64,000 nt of DNA from Spirosoma luteum DSM 19990 (GTDB lineage Bacteria > Bacteroidota > Bacteroidia > Cytophagales > Spirosomataceae): assembly GCF_000374065.1 (NCBI RefSeq), contig NZ_KB893312.1, positions 124,121 to 188,120 on the forward strand, in the 5' to 3' direction. This document shows positions 9,156 to 17,135 of this stretch, in pieces. Position 1 is the first letter of the stretch. Each line of letters opens with the position of its first letter. The notes below the pieces were generated by a model that worked only from the letters and a program-made list of their open reading frames with translations, did not search any database and was not told where the DNA came from. Made by a program: the position numbers and the translations under genes.

Positions 9156-10262
9156 TTATTCGTTTATCGACCTTTGTAAACCGGGTGCATTACCAAACCG
9201 TATAGCATTGAGTTTCTGCCCGATACTGCTCTGTTGAATAAGTACGGACGAAACGCCCAGCAATAAGCCGGTTCCGGCAAACAGCAGTACAGTAAGGATT
9301 CGTTTGGGCGATGTTCGTTTGAGCGGGACGGAAGGTGGTTCGAGTACTTTGAAAATGGGCGTTCGCTCCTGTACTTTCAGTTTCGCCTGCTCCAGCTGAC
9401 GGGATAATTCAGTATATACCGTTTGAGCAATAGTCAGTTCCGCTTCCATCCGCTGCCGGTCCATCGTGGTCGACAGCATCACCAGATTTTTGTGGTTATC
9501 ATTGTAATGAAACACGCTGAACTGCGCCTTCTGGTAGCGTTTTCGCACTTCGTTCACCCGATTATCATAGAAGGCTAGATCCTGCCGGGCTTTTTCGGTG
9601 CGGTAATTCGTAACATAGGTCGTCAGGTACGTCATGGCCAGCTGCGTTACGCTGGCAGCCACGTAGGCATCGGGCATCTGCGCCGTAATGGTAATCAGTC
9701 CCGACCGGGCATCGAGCCGGGCGTTGACCCGCTCCATAATTTCTTCGGCCAGGTCCTGTTGCTGAATGGACAACTGTAACGCACCAGATGGTCCCTTCGC
9801 CAACGTTTGTGGTTTTGTGTCAAGTCGGAAAAGAGACAGTAGCTTTTTGAAGGACCAGCCGGAGGTGCCTGTCAATAGAAAAGACCCCACCGTTTGCCGG
9901 GCACCGGTTGTGGTGGTAACTGGCTGATCAATCAGGTAAAGAATAAAGGGGGTGCTTTGTAATACATTCGGGTATAAATCAGGCCGGATGGCATCCATCC
10001 CGTCAGCCTCAGAAAAATCAATGTCGGTCAGGCCCGCCACAGACGATAATCGTTTAAACAGGTCGTTAGCCCCGCCGTTCATCTCGGGCATAACGCGGGC
10101 TTCAGACCGAAATTCCGGTTGCTGCATCCAGGCTAATGTGGCCCCCAGCATCGTACACAAAACAACCAGCCCAACAACCCGAAGGCGGGCCTGCCAAACC
10201 AACCGGAGCAGCACATCGGCCGGTACAAATAACCGATGATTTATGTCCGTTCGTTGTGTCAT
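9156..10262 (-). CDS. Wzz-like chain-length determinant / polysaccharide co-polymerase
   Basis: 368 residues with the typical plan: a first membrane helix near 28-48, a long periplasmic part with charged helical stretches (about 215-310), a PIFKVLEPPSVP segment just before the second helix, and a second helix at about 326-346. The Pro-rich motif ahead of the last helix is standard for Wzz and GumC/PCP proteins. There is no tyrosine-kinase domain, so this is the short form. It is the first gene of the operon, with about 200 bases of non-coding DNA upstream, and would set polymer length together with the polymerase that follows. Confidence 0.88.
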   Translation of the reverse strand: MTQRTDINHRLFVPADVLLRLVWQARLRVVGLVVLCTMLGATLAWMQQPEFRSEARVMPEMNGGANDLFKRLSSVAGLTDIDFSEADGMDAIRPDLYPNVLQSTPFILYLIDQPVTTTTGARQTVGSFLLTGTSGWSFKKLLSLFRLDTKPQTLAKGPSGALQLSIQQQDLAEEIMERVNARLDARSGLITITAQMPDAYVAASVTQLAMTYLTTYVTNYRTEKARQDLAFYDNRVNEVRKRYQKAQFSVFHYNDNHKNLVMLSTTMDRQRMEAELTIAQTVYTELSRQLEQAKLKVQERTPIFKVLEPPSVPLKRTSPKRILTVLLFAGTGLLLGVSSVLIQQSSIGQKLNAIRFGNAPGLQRSINE

Positions 10263-10325
10263 CCGAAAAAGAAGGTTGGCGCTGAAGGCGTGTGATAGCG
10301 ACGAAAGAATATAAGACGAAGTGAA

Positions 10326-10370
10326 ATGAAAAAAGTATCCAAAATGTTGAAATCAGGATACTTTTTTCAT
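10326..10370. terminator. perfect 15-bp inverted repeat upstream of the polysaccharide operon
   Basis: Positions 10326-10340 are the exact reverse complement of 10356-10370, with a 15-base loop. The arms are AT-rich, with six A on one side and six T on the other. It lies downstream of tgt (minus strand) and upstream of the Wzz-like gene, so it may end tgt transcription and insulate the operon. A regulatory hairpin or operator is also possible, because the stem lacks a G+C core. Confidence 0.55.
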
Positions 10371-10389
10371 TTGTATTTTCTCTGGACGG

Positions 10390-10432
10390 TAACCGCAAAG
10401 CACGCTGAGGTAAACGCAAAGTGCGCTAAGGA
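10390..10432. repeat. short imperfect direct repeat
   Basis: Two copies of a CGCAAAG-NNCGCT-NAGG pattern stand side by side (cgcaaagcacgctgagg, then cgcaaagtgcgctaagg). They lie in the non-coding gap between tgt and the Wzz-like gene. Their role is unknown; they could be an operator or a fragment of an extragenic repeat family. Confidence 0.4.
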
Positions 10433-10463
10433 ACTGCTCAGGCCAGCATTGCGACCTTCACGG

Positions 10464-11594
10464 TTACAGCCGTTGCATAAACCGGGGGATAACGGCGTTT
10501 TTCCAGGCGACAAACGTGCCATCCTCAATGTGCGCTCTTGCCTGCCGCACGAGCCACAGATAAAACGTCAGGTTTTGCAGACTGGCCACCTGACCGCTCA
10601 GTAACTCGTCGGCTTTGAACAGGTGCCGCAGGTAGGCTTTCGAATAGAACGTACTGGCGTACCCACCCAGAGCCGGGTCGATAGGGCTGAAATCCCGACT
10701 CCACTTCTCATTTTTGATGTTGATAATACCCTCTGTGGTGAAGAGGAGGCCGTGCCGGGCGTTGCGCGTCGGCATTACACAGTCGAACATATCCACGCCC
10801 AGCGCAATTGCTTCCAAAATATTGGCGGGTGTACCCACCCCCATCAGGTATCGGGGTTTGTCGGCGGGTAGAATGCTGTTGACCAGCTCAATTGTGGTAT
10901 ACATTTCTTCGGCGGGTTCGCCCACGGCCAGTCCACCAATGGCGTTGCCTTCCCGGCCTTTGCTGGCTATGGTTTCTGCCGACTGTCGGCGCAGGTCGGC
11001 GTAGGTGCTCCCCTGTACAATGGGAAACAGCGTTTGCCGGTACCCGTAATGCGGCTCAGTCGTATCGAACCGGTCAATGCATCGGTCGAGCCAGCGGTGG
11101 GTCATCTCCATCGACTTTCGGGCGTATTCATACTCGCAGGGGTAGGGCGTGCATTCGTCGAATGCCATGATAATATCGGCCCCGATGGTGCGCTGAATGT
11201 CCATCACCCCTTCGGGCGTAAACGTATGTTTGGAGCCATCGATGTGTGATTTGAACGTAACGCCCTCCTCCTTAATCTTGCGCGTATTTGACAAAGAATA
11301 AACCTGATAACCCCCTGAATCGGTCAAAATAGGCCGTTTCCAGCCGTTGAAACCATGTAGTCCACCTGCCTTACTGAGTATATCCAGTCCCGGCCGTAGG
11401 TACAGGTGATAGGTATTGCCCAGAATAATATCGGCATTGATGTCGGTTTCGAGTTCACGCTGGTGAACCGCTTTCACCGTTCCCGCCGTTCCGACGGGCA
11501 TAAAAATGGGGGTTTGAATGGTGCCATGCTCCGTTGTCAGCGTGCCTGTCCGAGCCTTTGACTGGGGGTCATGGGCAGTAATCGAAAATGTCAT
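10464..11594 (-). CDS. tgt: queuine/preQ1 tRNA-guanine transglycosylase
   Basis: 376 residues from the ATG at 11594; the frame opens 11 codons earlier, but this start gives the normal N-terminus MTFSITAHD. The enzyme swaps guanine 34 for the queuosine precursor in tRNAs with GUN anticodons. Visible are GTVKAV, LGNTYHLYLRPG, the nucleophile motif TDSGGYQ (D92), MGVGTPANIL and CVMPTRNARHG. Oddly, the usual zinc-binding CxCxxC near the C-terminus is absent: the aligned stretch reads PALGGYASTFYS, followed by the conserved YLRHLFKADELL, and no cysteine occurs after the CVMPTRN motif. The rest of the protein is normal, so it is probably active. Confidence 0.95.
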   Translation of the reverse strand: MTFSITAHDPQSKARTGTLTTEHGTIQTPIFMPVGTAGTVKAVHQRELETDINADIILGNTYHLYLRPGLDILSKAGGLHGFNGWKRPILTDSGGYQVYSLSNTRKIKEEGVTFKSHIDGSKHTFTPEGVMDIQRTIGADIIMAFDECTPYPCEYEYARKSMEMTHRWLDRCIDRFDTTEPHYGYRQTLFPIVQGSTYADLRRQSAETIASKGREGNAIGGLAVGEPAEEMYTTIELVNSILPADKPRYLMGVGTPANILEAIALGVDMFDCVMPTRNARHGLLFTTEGIINIKNEKWSRDFSPIDPALGGYASTFYSKAYLRHLFKADELLSGQVASLQNLTFYLWLVRQARAHIEDGTFVAWKNAVIPRFMQRL

Positions 11595-11634
11595 TCGGCA
11601 AAGATAAGGGGTAAGGGGCTTGCTCAAAAACCCT

Positions 11635-11642
11635 TACCTTTG
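11635..11642 (+). promoter_or_regulatory. putative Bacteroidota -7 box (TAccTTTG)
   Basis: TACCTTTG matches the TAnnTTTG box of the Bacteroidota primary sigma factor. A start of transcription near 11649 would leave a leader of about 38 bases before the TTG start of the glycosyltransferase. No good -33 TTG was found at the right distance, so the call is tentative. Confidence 0.35.
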
Positions 11643-11686
11643 TTGCTGCATTAAAAACCAGCGCGTTAGCGGCCTGCCACCTTCCC

Positions 11687-12877
11687 TTGCTGATTACGAT
11701 ATTGCTGATAATCTGGCTGTTTATGGTCGGCATTCAGCTCATTTACATCCTTTTTGTTTATTCCCGAACGGCTTTCTACAGGCAATCTGCGCAGAACAAA
11801 CAGGCAGATAGTGCTTTGCCAAATGAACCGTCGCCGGGTGTTTCCATCGTTGTTTGTGCCCGCAACGAACTCGATAATTTAAGGGAACTGCTGCCTCTAC
11901 TGGATACCCAGCAATACCCTGATTTCGAGGTCCTGGTAATGGATGACCGCTCCACCGATGGAACGGGGTCATTTCTGGAAAACGATATTGCTCATCTGGA
12001 ACGGGTCCGGTTTATTTACATCGACAAGGAATATGAGCACATAACCCCCAAAAAATACGCGCTGACCATTGCCCTGAAAAAAGTGAAATACCCTACTGTG
12101 CTGCTCACGGATGCTGATTGCCGCCCGGCGTCGGATGGCTGGCTAAAAGGTATGACTGCTCCATTGACTGATAAGGAGAAAGCGATTGGGCTGGGGTTCT
12201 CACCGTACGAGCATCGGCCTGGTTTTCTGAATCGGCTCATCCGGTTCGAAACCCTGTTTACTGCCGTGCAGTACTTTTCGCTTGCTCTGGCCGGGCGTCC
12301 GTATATGGGTGTCGGTAGAAATCTGACCTATCGGACCAGCCTATTTTTTGCTAACCAGGGCTTCTACCGCCACAAGAATGTTGTTGGTGGTGACGATGAT
12401 TTGTTCATCAACGAGGTCGCTACAGGCAAAAACACGGGTATTTGCCTGGATGCAAATACATTTATGTGGTCGAAACCAAAAGAAAACTGGCCCGAATGGC
12501 GGCTACAGAAACAGCGGCACCTGAACGTCGGGAATTATTACAAAGCAGGAAACAAAGTTCTGCTCGGGCTGCTTACTGGCTCACACGTACTAACGTGGGT
12601 GCTAACGCTGGTATTTGGCCTGACTGTTCCGGTGTTGGCCATCCTGCACTATTCATTTAGCCCGATGGAATGGCTACTTTTGCAGGCCGGGCTAGTGGCG
12701 TTTATGATTCGACTACTCCTGTTTTGGGGTATTGTAGGACGAATCAGTTTTCGGCTGGGGCATACCGTACACTGGACCACCATGCCGTATATGGATGTAG
12801 TGCTGGCCGGTTATTACGGACTGGCAGGCCTGAAAACGCTGTTCACCAAACGCGAGAAACGCATTTACTGGCGATAG
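11687..12877 (+). CDS. membrane family 2 glycosyltransferase
   Basis: 396 residues. A membrane helix (1-25) leads into a GT-A catalytic domain: SIVVCARNE (53-61), MDDRSTDGT (85-93), the metal-binding TDADC (141-145), GGDDDLF in the acceptor region and QKQRHLN in the place of the QxxRW motif. Two or three helices close the C-terminus. This is the layout of processive or lipid-linked inner-membrane GT2 enzymes. The start is a TTG at 11687; the first in-frame ATG (codon 13) would delete half of the N-terminal helix and no upstream start codon exists. Its neighbours, tgt and rsmG, do not show a pathway. Confidence 0.88.
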   Translation: MLITILLIIWLFMVGIQLIYILFVYSRTAFYRQSAQNKQADSALPNEPSPGVSIVVCARNELDNLRELLPLLDTQQYPDFEVLVMDDRSTDGTGSFLENDIAHLERVRFIYIDKEYEHITPKKYALTIALKKVKYPTVLLTDADCRPASDGWLKGMTAPLTDKEKAIGLGFSPYEHRPGFLNRLIRFETLFTAVQYFSLALAGRPYMGVGRNLTYRTSLFFANQGFYRHKNVVGGDDDLFINEVATGKNTGICLDANTFMWSKPKENWPEWRLQKQRHLNVGNYYKAGNKVLLGLLTGSHVLTWVLTLVFGLTVPVLAILHYSFSPMEWLLLQAGLVAFMIRLLLFWGIVGRISFRLGHTVHWTTMPYMDVVLAGYYGLAGLKTLFTKREKRIYWR

Positions 12878-12894
12878 GTTTTAATCAAGAATGG

Positions 12895-12960
12895 TGAACT
12901 ATAAATGATGAATGCGGAGATGCCAATCATTTATAATTCGTCATTTATAATTCATCATTC
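12895..12960. repeat. AT-rich imperfect palindrome between genes
   Basis: An ATAAATGATGAAT-type arm is followed by ATTCGTCATTTAT and then by a further ATTCATCATT copy, giving a hairpin with one mismatch and an alternative pairing. It separates the glycosyltransferase from rsmG and may end transcription of the former. Such AATTCAT repeats look like a spreading intergenic element. Confidence 0.45.
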
Positions 12961-12967
12961 CCTCCAC

Positions 12968-13591
12968 ATGGACCTTATCTTAAAATACTTCCCAAACCTG
13001 ACCGCTGAGCAACAGGAACGCTTTGCCGCGCTGGATGGACTTTACCGCGACTGGAACGCGAAAATCAACGTGATTTCACGTCAGGACATCGACGCACTCT
13101 ACGAAAAACACGTGCTTCACTCGCTGAGTATCGCTAAAATTGTGAACTTCAAACCCGGCACCGAAATTCTGGATGTGGGGACGGGGGGTGGCTTTCCAGG
13201 TATTCCACTAGCTATCCTGTTTCCGATGGTCGATTTTCACCTGGTCGACAGCATTGGCAAGAAGATAAAAGTGGTGCAGGAGGTGGCCAGTGCGCTGGGT
13301 TTACAAAACGTGAAGGCGGAGCAGGCCCGCGTGGAGCAACTGAGTACTACATACGACTTTGTGATAAGCCGGGCCGTAACGCGCCTGAAGCCTTTTCTGG
13401 GCTGGATGCGGTACAAAATCCACAAGTCAGGTAACAATGACCGCCCTAACGGGGTTCTGTACCTGAAAGGGGGTGACCTCAGTGAAGAACTGTCTGAGAT
13501 AACGGACCGCTACCGCGTGTACGACCTTTCAGACTATTTCGAGGAGCCTTTTTTTGAAACCAAGAAACTGATTTATATACCTAAAAAATAG
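12968..13591 (+). CDS. rsmG: 16S rRNA (guanine527-N7)-methyltransferase
   Basis: 207 residues from the ATG at 12968. The frame is open 21 codons earlier, but that part is the translated AT-rich palindrome. RsmG (GidB) uses SAM to methylate G527 of 16S rRNA. The N-terminus has the family's WNAKINVISR, and motif I is LDVGTGGGFPGIPLAI (68-83), with VDSIGKKIKVV next and a VISRAV stretch in the motif IV region. Length is normal. It appears to be transcribed on its own or with the small gene 30 bases downstream. Confidence 0.94.
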   Translation: MDLILKYFPNLTAEQQERFAALDGLYRDWNAKINVISRQDIDALYEKHVLHSLSIAKIVNFKPGTEILDVGTGGGFPGIPLAILFPMVDFHLVDSIGKKIKVVQEVASALGLQNVKAEQARVEQLSTTYDFVISRAVTRLKPFLGWMRYKIHKSGNNDRPNGVLYLKGGDLSEELSEITDRYRVYDLSDYFEEPFFETKKLIYIPKK

Positions 13592-13621
13592 CAACTCCTA
13601 ACTCCCAATACTCCCAATCCT

Positions 13622-13942
13622 ATGTCTAACGAGAAATTTCGAAGCAGCAGTTTTAAAGACCCGATCCGGAGTGACGAGGTCGAGTTTACCGACAAGGGCG
13701 TCACCTTCCGGGAGAAGAAACTCATTGGCGGCACCGATAACTTCGTTTTCTACTCCGACATTTCCGGGGTCGAGATTGACAACGGACTGTTTTTCGCTAC
13801 GGTACGGGTTATTCCCCGCGCCCGGCCTCAGATTGTGCTCGAAAACTTCACCAAGGGCGATGCCCAGCGTATTAAAGACCTGATTTTGCAAAACGTACCT
13901 CACTACGGGGGCGATCCCACTACAACGCCGGGTCGTTTATAG
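13622..13942 (+). CDS. small PH-like domain protein of unknown function
   Basis: 106 residues, soluble and mixed-charge, with alternating hydrophobic strands (EVEFTDKGVTFREKKL, NFVFYSDISGVEI, FFATVRVIP) and a C-terminal helix (GDAQRIKDLILQN). This beta-rich-then-helix order resembles bacterial PH-like domains that convert an input to a binding surface, but there are no catalytic residues to support a function. It lies 30 bases after rsmG on the same strand. Confidence 0.75.
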   Translation: MSNEKFRSSSFKDPIRSDEVEFTDKGVTFREKKLIGGTDNFVFYSDISGVEIDNGLFFATVRVIPRARPQIVLENFTKGDAQRIKDLILQNVPHYGGDPTTTPGRL

Positions 13943-13966
13943 GCATTACTTTTTTTTGCCCTGTTC

Positions 13967-13997
13967 TTGCGTAGTATCGTGTTTCACCTTACTTTTG
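13967..13997 (+). promoter_or_regulatory. promoter of tRNA-Asn
   Basis: TTG at 13967-13969 and TACTTTTG at 13990-13997 fit the -33 TTG and -7 TAnnTTTG elements of Bacteroidota promoters with 20 bases between them. Transcription would begin near 14004, about 15 bases before the mature tRNA, as expected for a tRNA gene. Confidence 0.65.
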
Positions 13998-14018
13998 CAC
14001 CACAATAACCGATAAAAT

Positions 14019-14092
14019 TCCCGAATAGCTCAGTCGGTTAGAGCATCTGACTGTTAATCAGAGGGTCGCTGGTTCGAGCCCAGCTTCGGGAG
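14019..14092 (+). tRNA. tRNA-Asn (anticodon GTT)
   Basis: A 74-base cloverleaf. The acceptor arms TCCCGAA (14019-14025) and TTCGGGA (14085-14091) pair fully, with G14092 as discriminator. The anticodon stem TCTGA/TCAGA encloses loop CTGTTAA, giving GTT at 14053-14055. The T loop is TTCGAGC. CCA is not encoded and must be added. It is a GUN-type tRNA, so it is a possible substrate of the Tgt encoded nearby. The AT-rich cassette begins just downstream. Confidence 0.96.
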
Positions 14093-14103
14093 CATTGATA
14101 GTG

Positions 14104-14140
14104 AGCCACTTACAGCGTAAAAGCAGTAAGTGGCTTTTTT
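14104..14140 (+). terminator. rho-independent terminator after tRNA-Asn
   Basis: AGCCACTTAC (14104-14113) pairs perfectly with GTAAGTGGCT (14126-14135), and a run of T follows. It separates tRNA transcription from the downstream cassette. Confidence 0.85.
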
Positions 14141-14244
14141 ATTTACAAACAATTTTCAAGTTAAGAGTAAGTGTCAATAATTTATCGCTTATTTGGCATT
14201 ACCATAAACTATACCAAATAATCACATCAAAATAAATTTATACA

Positions 14245-15135
14245 ATGCCATTACCTAATAGCTGGAAGTTGTATGATCAGTCTATTGATGAAAGGTGTCA
14301 AGATTTAATTGATTATAGAATATGGGAGGGAATTAGCCTTGATCAATACAGATTATGGAGAAGAAACTTCAGCACGGATGAAGAAAAATTCTTAAGGGCA
14401 TGCATTTTAGACTCTCTCCTATATCGATCAAAGTCACAAACAATAGCAATGTTGGAGGATAATATATATAAAAACATAAATAACACTTTTAGACTAAATC
14501 CACCTCCACCTAATGCATTAAAATCATTCCCCGAATGTCTTAGAAGCGAAGTAGCGGACCCTAATATCCGAATAGTACTAGCATTAAAGAGAAATGATGG
14601 TCCTACTAAAGGAGCATATATAATGGGCAGATACATTAGAAGAAATCTGCGTATAAAAGATAGATACATCATCACACCAGAAAGCATAGACAATGCTTAC
14701 ACCAATGAAAACGTGAGAACATTCATCTTTATAGATGATATTTCTGGTACAGGGAAAACCTTTTGTGACGTACACAGTGAATGTGACCAGATTCAATTGA
14801 ATTCTAGTTATATAATATTTGCACCGCTAACAATTCATGAAACCGCTGTTAATAAGATAAGTGCATCTTTTCCTGATATCAAATTATGTTATGTTGAAAA
14901 ACTAGATTCAACACACTCATTCTTCAATTTTGGTTTAGAACCACAACTGGATCAAGAAATCGAAAGACTATACTCGAACTTAATTGTAGCTAAATTAGGT
15001 ACCGTTTCTAAAAGGGTTAAAAAGGGTTACGGAAAGTTAGGACTTTTATATTTATTTGAACACGCTTGTCCAAATAACTCTCTGCCTGTTTTATATCATA
15101 ATAGAGATGGTTGGAATCCTTTATTTACTAGATGA
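14245..15135 (+). CDS. phosphoribosyltransferase-like protein (PRTase-CE type), conflict-system candidate
   Basis: 296 residues, no signal peptide. The central segment IFIDDISGTGKT (161-172) fits the PRPP-binding signature of type I phosphoribosyltransferases: hydrophobic strand, two acids, then TGxT. KGAYIMGRYIRRN (122-134) precedes it, where PRTases have a strand-loop-helix. A large alpha-helical N-terminal part (1-100) is extra relative to nucleotide-salvage PRTases. I associate this form with the PRTase-CE family of prokaryotic conflict systems, from memory. It starts the cassette, and its TGA overlaps the ATPase ATG (ATGA). It might modify a nucleotide or nucleic acid, or only bind one; this is inference. 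AT-rich codon use marks it as foreign. Confidence 0.8.
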   Translation: MPLPNSWKLYDQSIDERCQDLIDYRIWEGISLDQYRLWRRNFSTDEEKFLRACILDSLLYRSKSQTIAMLEDNIYKNINNTFRLNPPPPNALKSFPECLRSEVADPNIRIVLALKRNDGPTKGAYIMGRYIRRNLRIKDRYIITPESIDNAYTNENVRTFIFIDDISGTGKTFCDVHSECDQIQLNSSYIIFAPLTIHETAVNKISASFPDIKLCYVEKLDSTHSFFNFGLEPQLDQEIERLYSNLIVAKLGTVSKRVKKGYGKLGLLYLFEHACPNNSLPVLYHNRDGWNPLFTR

Positions 15136-17135
15136 TGACAAACCAAATAGATAATCCTATTGCTCAAAACAGAGCGGAAGAACTTGGATATGATCTGTGG
15201 GACGAATTCGTTATTCCTCCATACTATGATAACCTTGACCTTTTATCAGCAAAAAAACCACGTGTAATCGTTGGAGGAAGAGGTTGTGGCAAAACAATGT
15301 TACTAAGATATTTATGCCATCAATCACAATTCTCACTAAAAAGGAAATTCAATAATGATATATCGATTAAACATATTGGTATATACTGGAAGATAGATAC
15401 GCAATTTGCAAAAATACTAACAAAAAGGGGTATAGATGAGATTGAGTGGCAATCTGCTTTTGAGCATATGTCAACATTAGTAATCAGTAGAGAAGTAATC
15501 AAGAGTTTAGAAAGTATAGCATCGTCATCATATAAAGAGTTTGATCAGACACACTTGGAAGAAATAGACTTTTCAAACCTGAAAGATTTTATCCCTGAAA
15601 TAACAGGGGATATTAATAATTTAAAAAGATCTATAAATAAGCTATATAATCAATTTCAATTGTGGGCTAGTAACTTCAAAAGGTACGAAATACCTATTTT
15701 TTTACCTAAAGGATTTGCGACAGAACTAATAAATTGCATTTATGAAAAAAATACAATATTTAAAAATGCTACTTATTATGTTTACATAGACGAGTACGAA
15801 AACTTACTAAAAGATCAACAATGTTTAATTAATACTTGGCTTAAACATAGTGAACCTCCTCTTGTATTTAATATAGCAATGAAGAGAGAGGCTTTTAATA
15901 ATAAATCCACAATAGGTAATGAACAACTTGTAAGTATTCACGATTACAGAGAATACGATCTGGAAGCATACTTTGATGACAATAGCGTATTTAATTTATT
16001 TGCTGCTGAAATACTATTTTTAAGATTATTTGACAAAATAAGTGATCTGCCAATAGATCGCGATGTATTAAGAAGTTCTTCTAGCGAAGCAATCGTTAGC
16101 AGACGTAACGAAAACTACAAGAAAAGAGTTACTGACTATGCTAAGAAGTACTTCCCTAGCCCAACATACGCAGAAATTGCGAACGAAATATTAAACGATG
16201 TAACTCTATACAAAAGACTTGTTAAATTAATAAACAATGCTTTAGACAGCAAACAATCAAAAAGAAATGCTGAAGACTTCATCTCAAAAGAACATCCTAG
16301 TGCTACAGTAGTAATGTTTGCATTACTAAACAGAAGCCTTGAGGAACGTCTTATTATTGAAGAGTTTGAGAAACTAAAATCCAACCAAGATAATAATTTT
16401 ACAGGAAATACAGGGTGGGTAGATAACAATTTAGTAGGATGTATACTATTTATCTATGAACCGCTACCAAGACAATGTAAGGTTTATTCTGGCTTTAATA
16501 CTTTCTGTAAAATGTCACGTTCTAATATCAGGCATTTTTTAGAATTGTGTAATCGATCGATTAATATCGACCTCACAATAGATGGCAGTGCATATTATAA
16601 ACCTGTAGAACCTGAGAAACAAGCTGAGGGGGCTAAGCAAGCAAGTACAAGTCTTTTAAAAGAGATTAATCAATTCGGTAACAACGGAGTAGCAATACAT
16701 AAATTTATTGTACGACTTGGTATGTACTTTGCAGTACAACAAAGAAATCCATCTCAAAGTGAACCAGAGCAGAATCATTTTTCAATAAAAAACGGAATTT
16801 CAAACCTTGAAATAAGATCCTTTATCTCGGAATGTATAAAGTGGTCTGTCTTGTATGAAGTAAAATTAACCAAGAGAAAAGGTGGTTCGAGGAATCCAGA
16901 AATTGAAGAAAGCGAATACACCTTAAATCCAATCTATACACCTTATTTCGACATAAGTTTTCGAAAAAAGAGGAGAGCCGAAATGAGAGAATCCGAACTA
17001 ATTACAATTGTAAGTGGAAATGATGTTGCATTTAAAGAACTTTTGGCTAAAAAATCAAAGTATCTTGATGTAATACTTGAAGATTCTAAACTACCACTTT
17101 TCGAATATTTTAAAAAACGCTTCAATGAAGATTAA
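15132..17135 (+). CDS. large P-loop ATPase, ORC/CDC6-like, conflict-system candidate
   Basis: 667 residues. Walker A is GGRGCGKT (48-55), close to the N-terminus after a PYYDNLDLL entry segment. Walker B is YVYIDEYENLL (216-226), with the acidic pair D220/E221. A positively charged KREAF stretch follows where a sensor residue is expected. The remaining 400 residues are mostly helical and charged and match no domain I can name; a winged-helix DNA-binding end is possible. The layout resembles ORC/CDC6-like and STAND-related ATPases seen beside PRTase-CE proteins. Likely role is an ATP-dependent sensor or motor on DNA. A second ATG directly follows the first. It overlaps the third gene by 11 bases. 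Confidence 0.8.
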   Translation: MMTNQIDNPIAQNRAEELGYDLWDEFVIPPYYDNLDLLSAKKPRVIVGGRGCGKTMLLRYLCHQSQFSLKRKFNNDISIKHIGIYWKIDTQFAKILTKRGIDEIEWQSAFEHMSTLVISREVIKSLESIASSSYKEFDQTHLEEIDFSNLKDFIPEITGDINNLKRSINKLYNQFQLWASNFKRYEIPIFLPKGFATELINCIYEKNTIFKNATYYVYIDEYENLLKDQQCLINTWLKHSEPPLVFNIAMKREAFNNKSTIGNEQLVSIHDYREYDLEAYFDDNSVFNLFAAEILFLRLFDKISDLPIDRDVLRSSSSEAIVSRRNENYKKRVTDYAKKYFPSPTYAEIANEILNDVTLYKRLVKLINNALDSKQSKRNAEDFISKEHPSATVVMFALLNRSLEERLIIEEFEKLKSNQDNNFTGNTGWVDNNLVGCILFIYEPLPRQCKVYSGFNTFCKMSRSNIRHFLELCNRSINIDLTIDGSAYYKPVEPEKQAEGAKQASTSLLKEINQFGNNGVAIHKFIVRLGMYFAVQQRNPSQSEPEQNHFSIKNGISNLEIRSFISECIKWSVLYEVKLTKRKGGSRNPEIEESEYTLNPIYTPYFDISFRKKRRAEMRESELITIVSGNDVAFKELLAKKSKYLDVILEDSKLPLFEYFKKRFNED

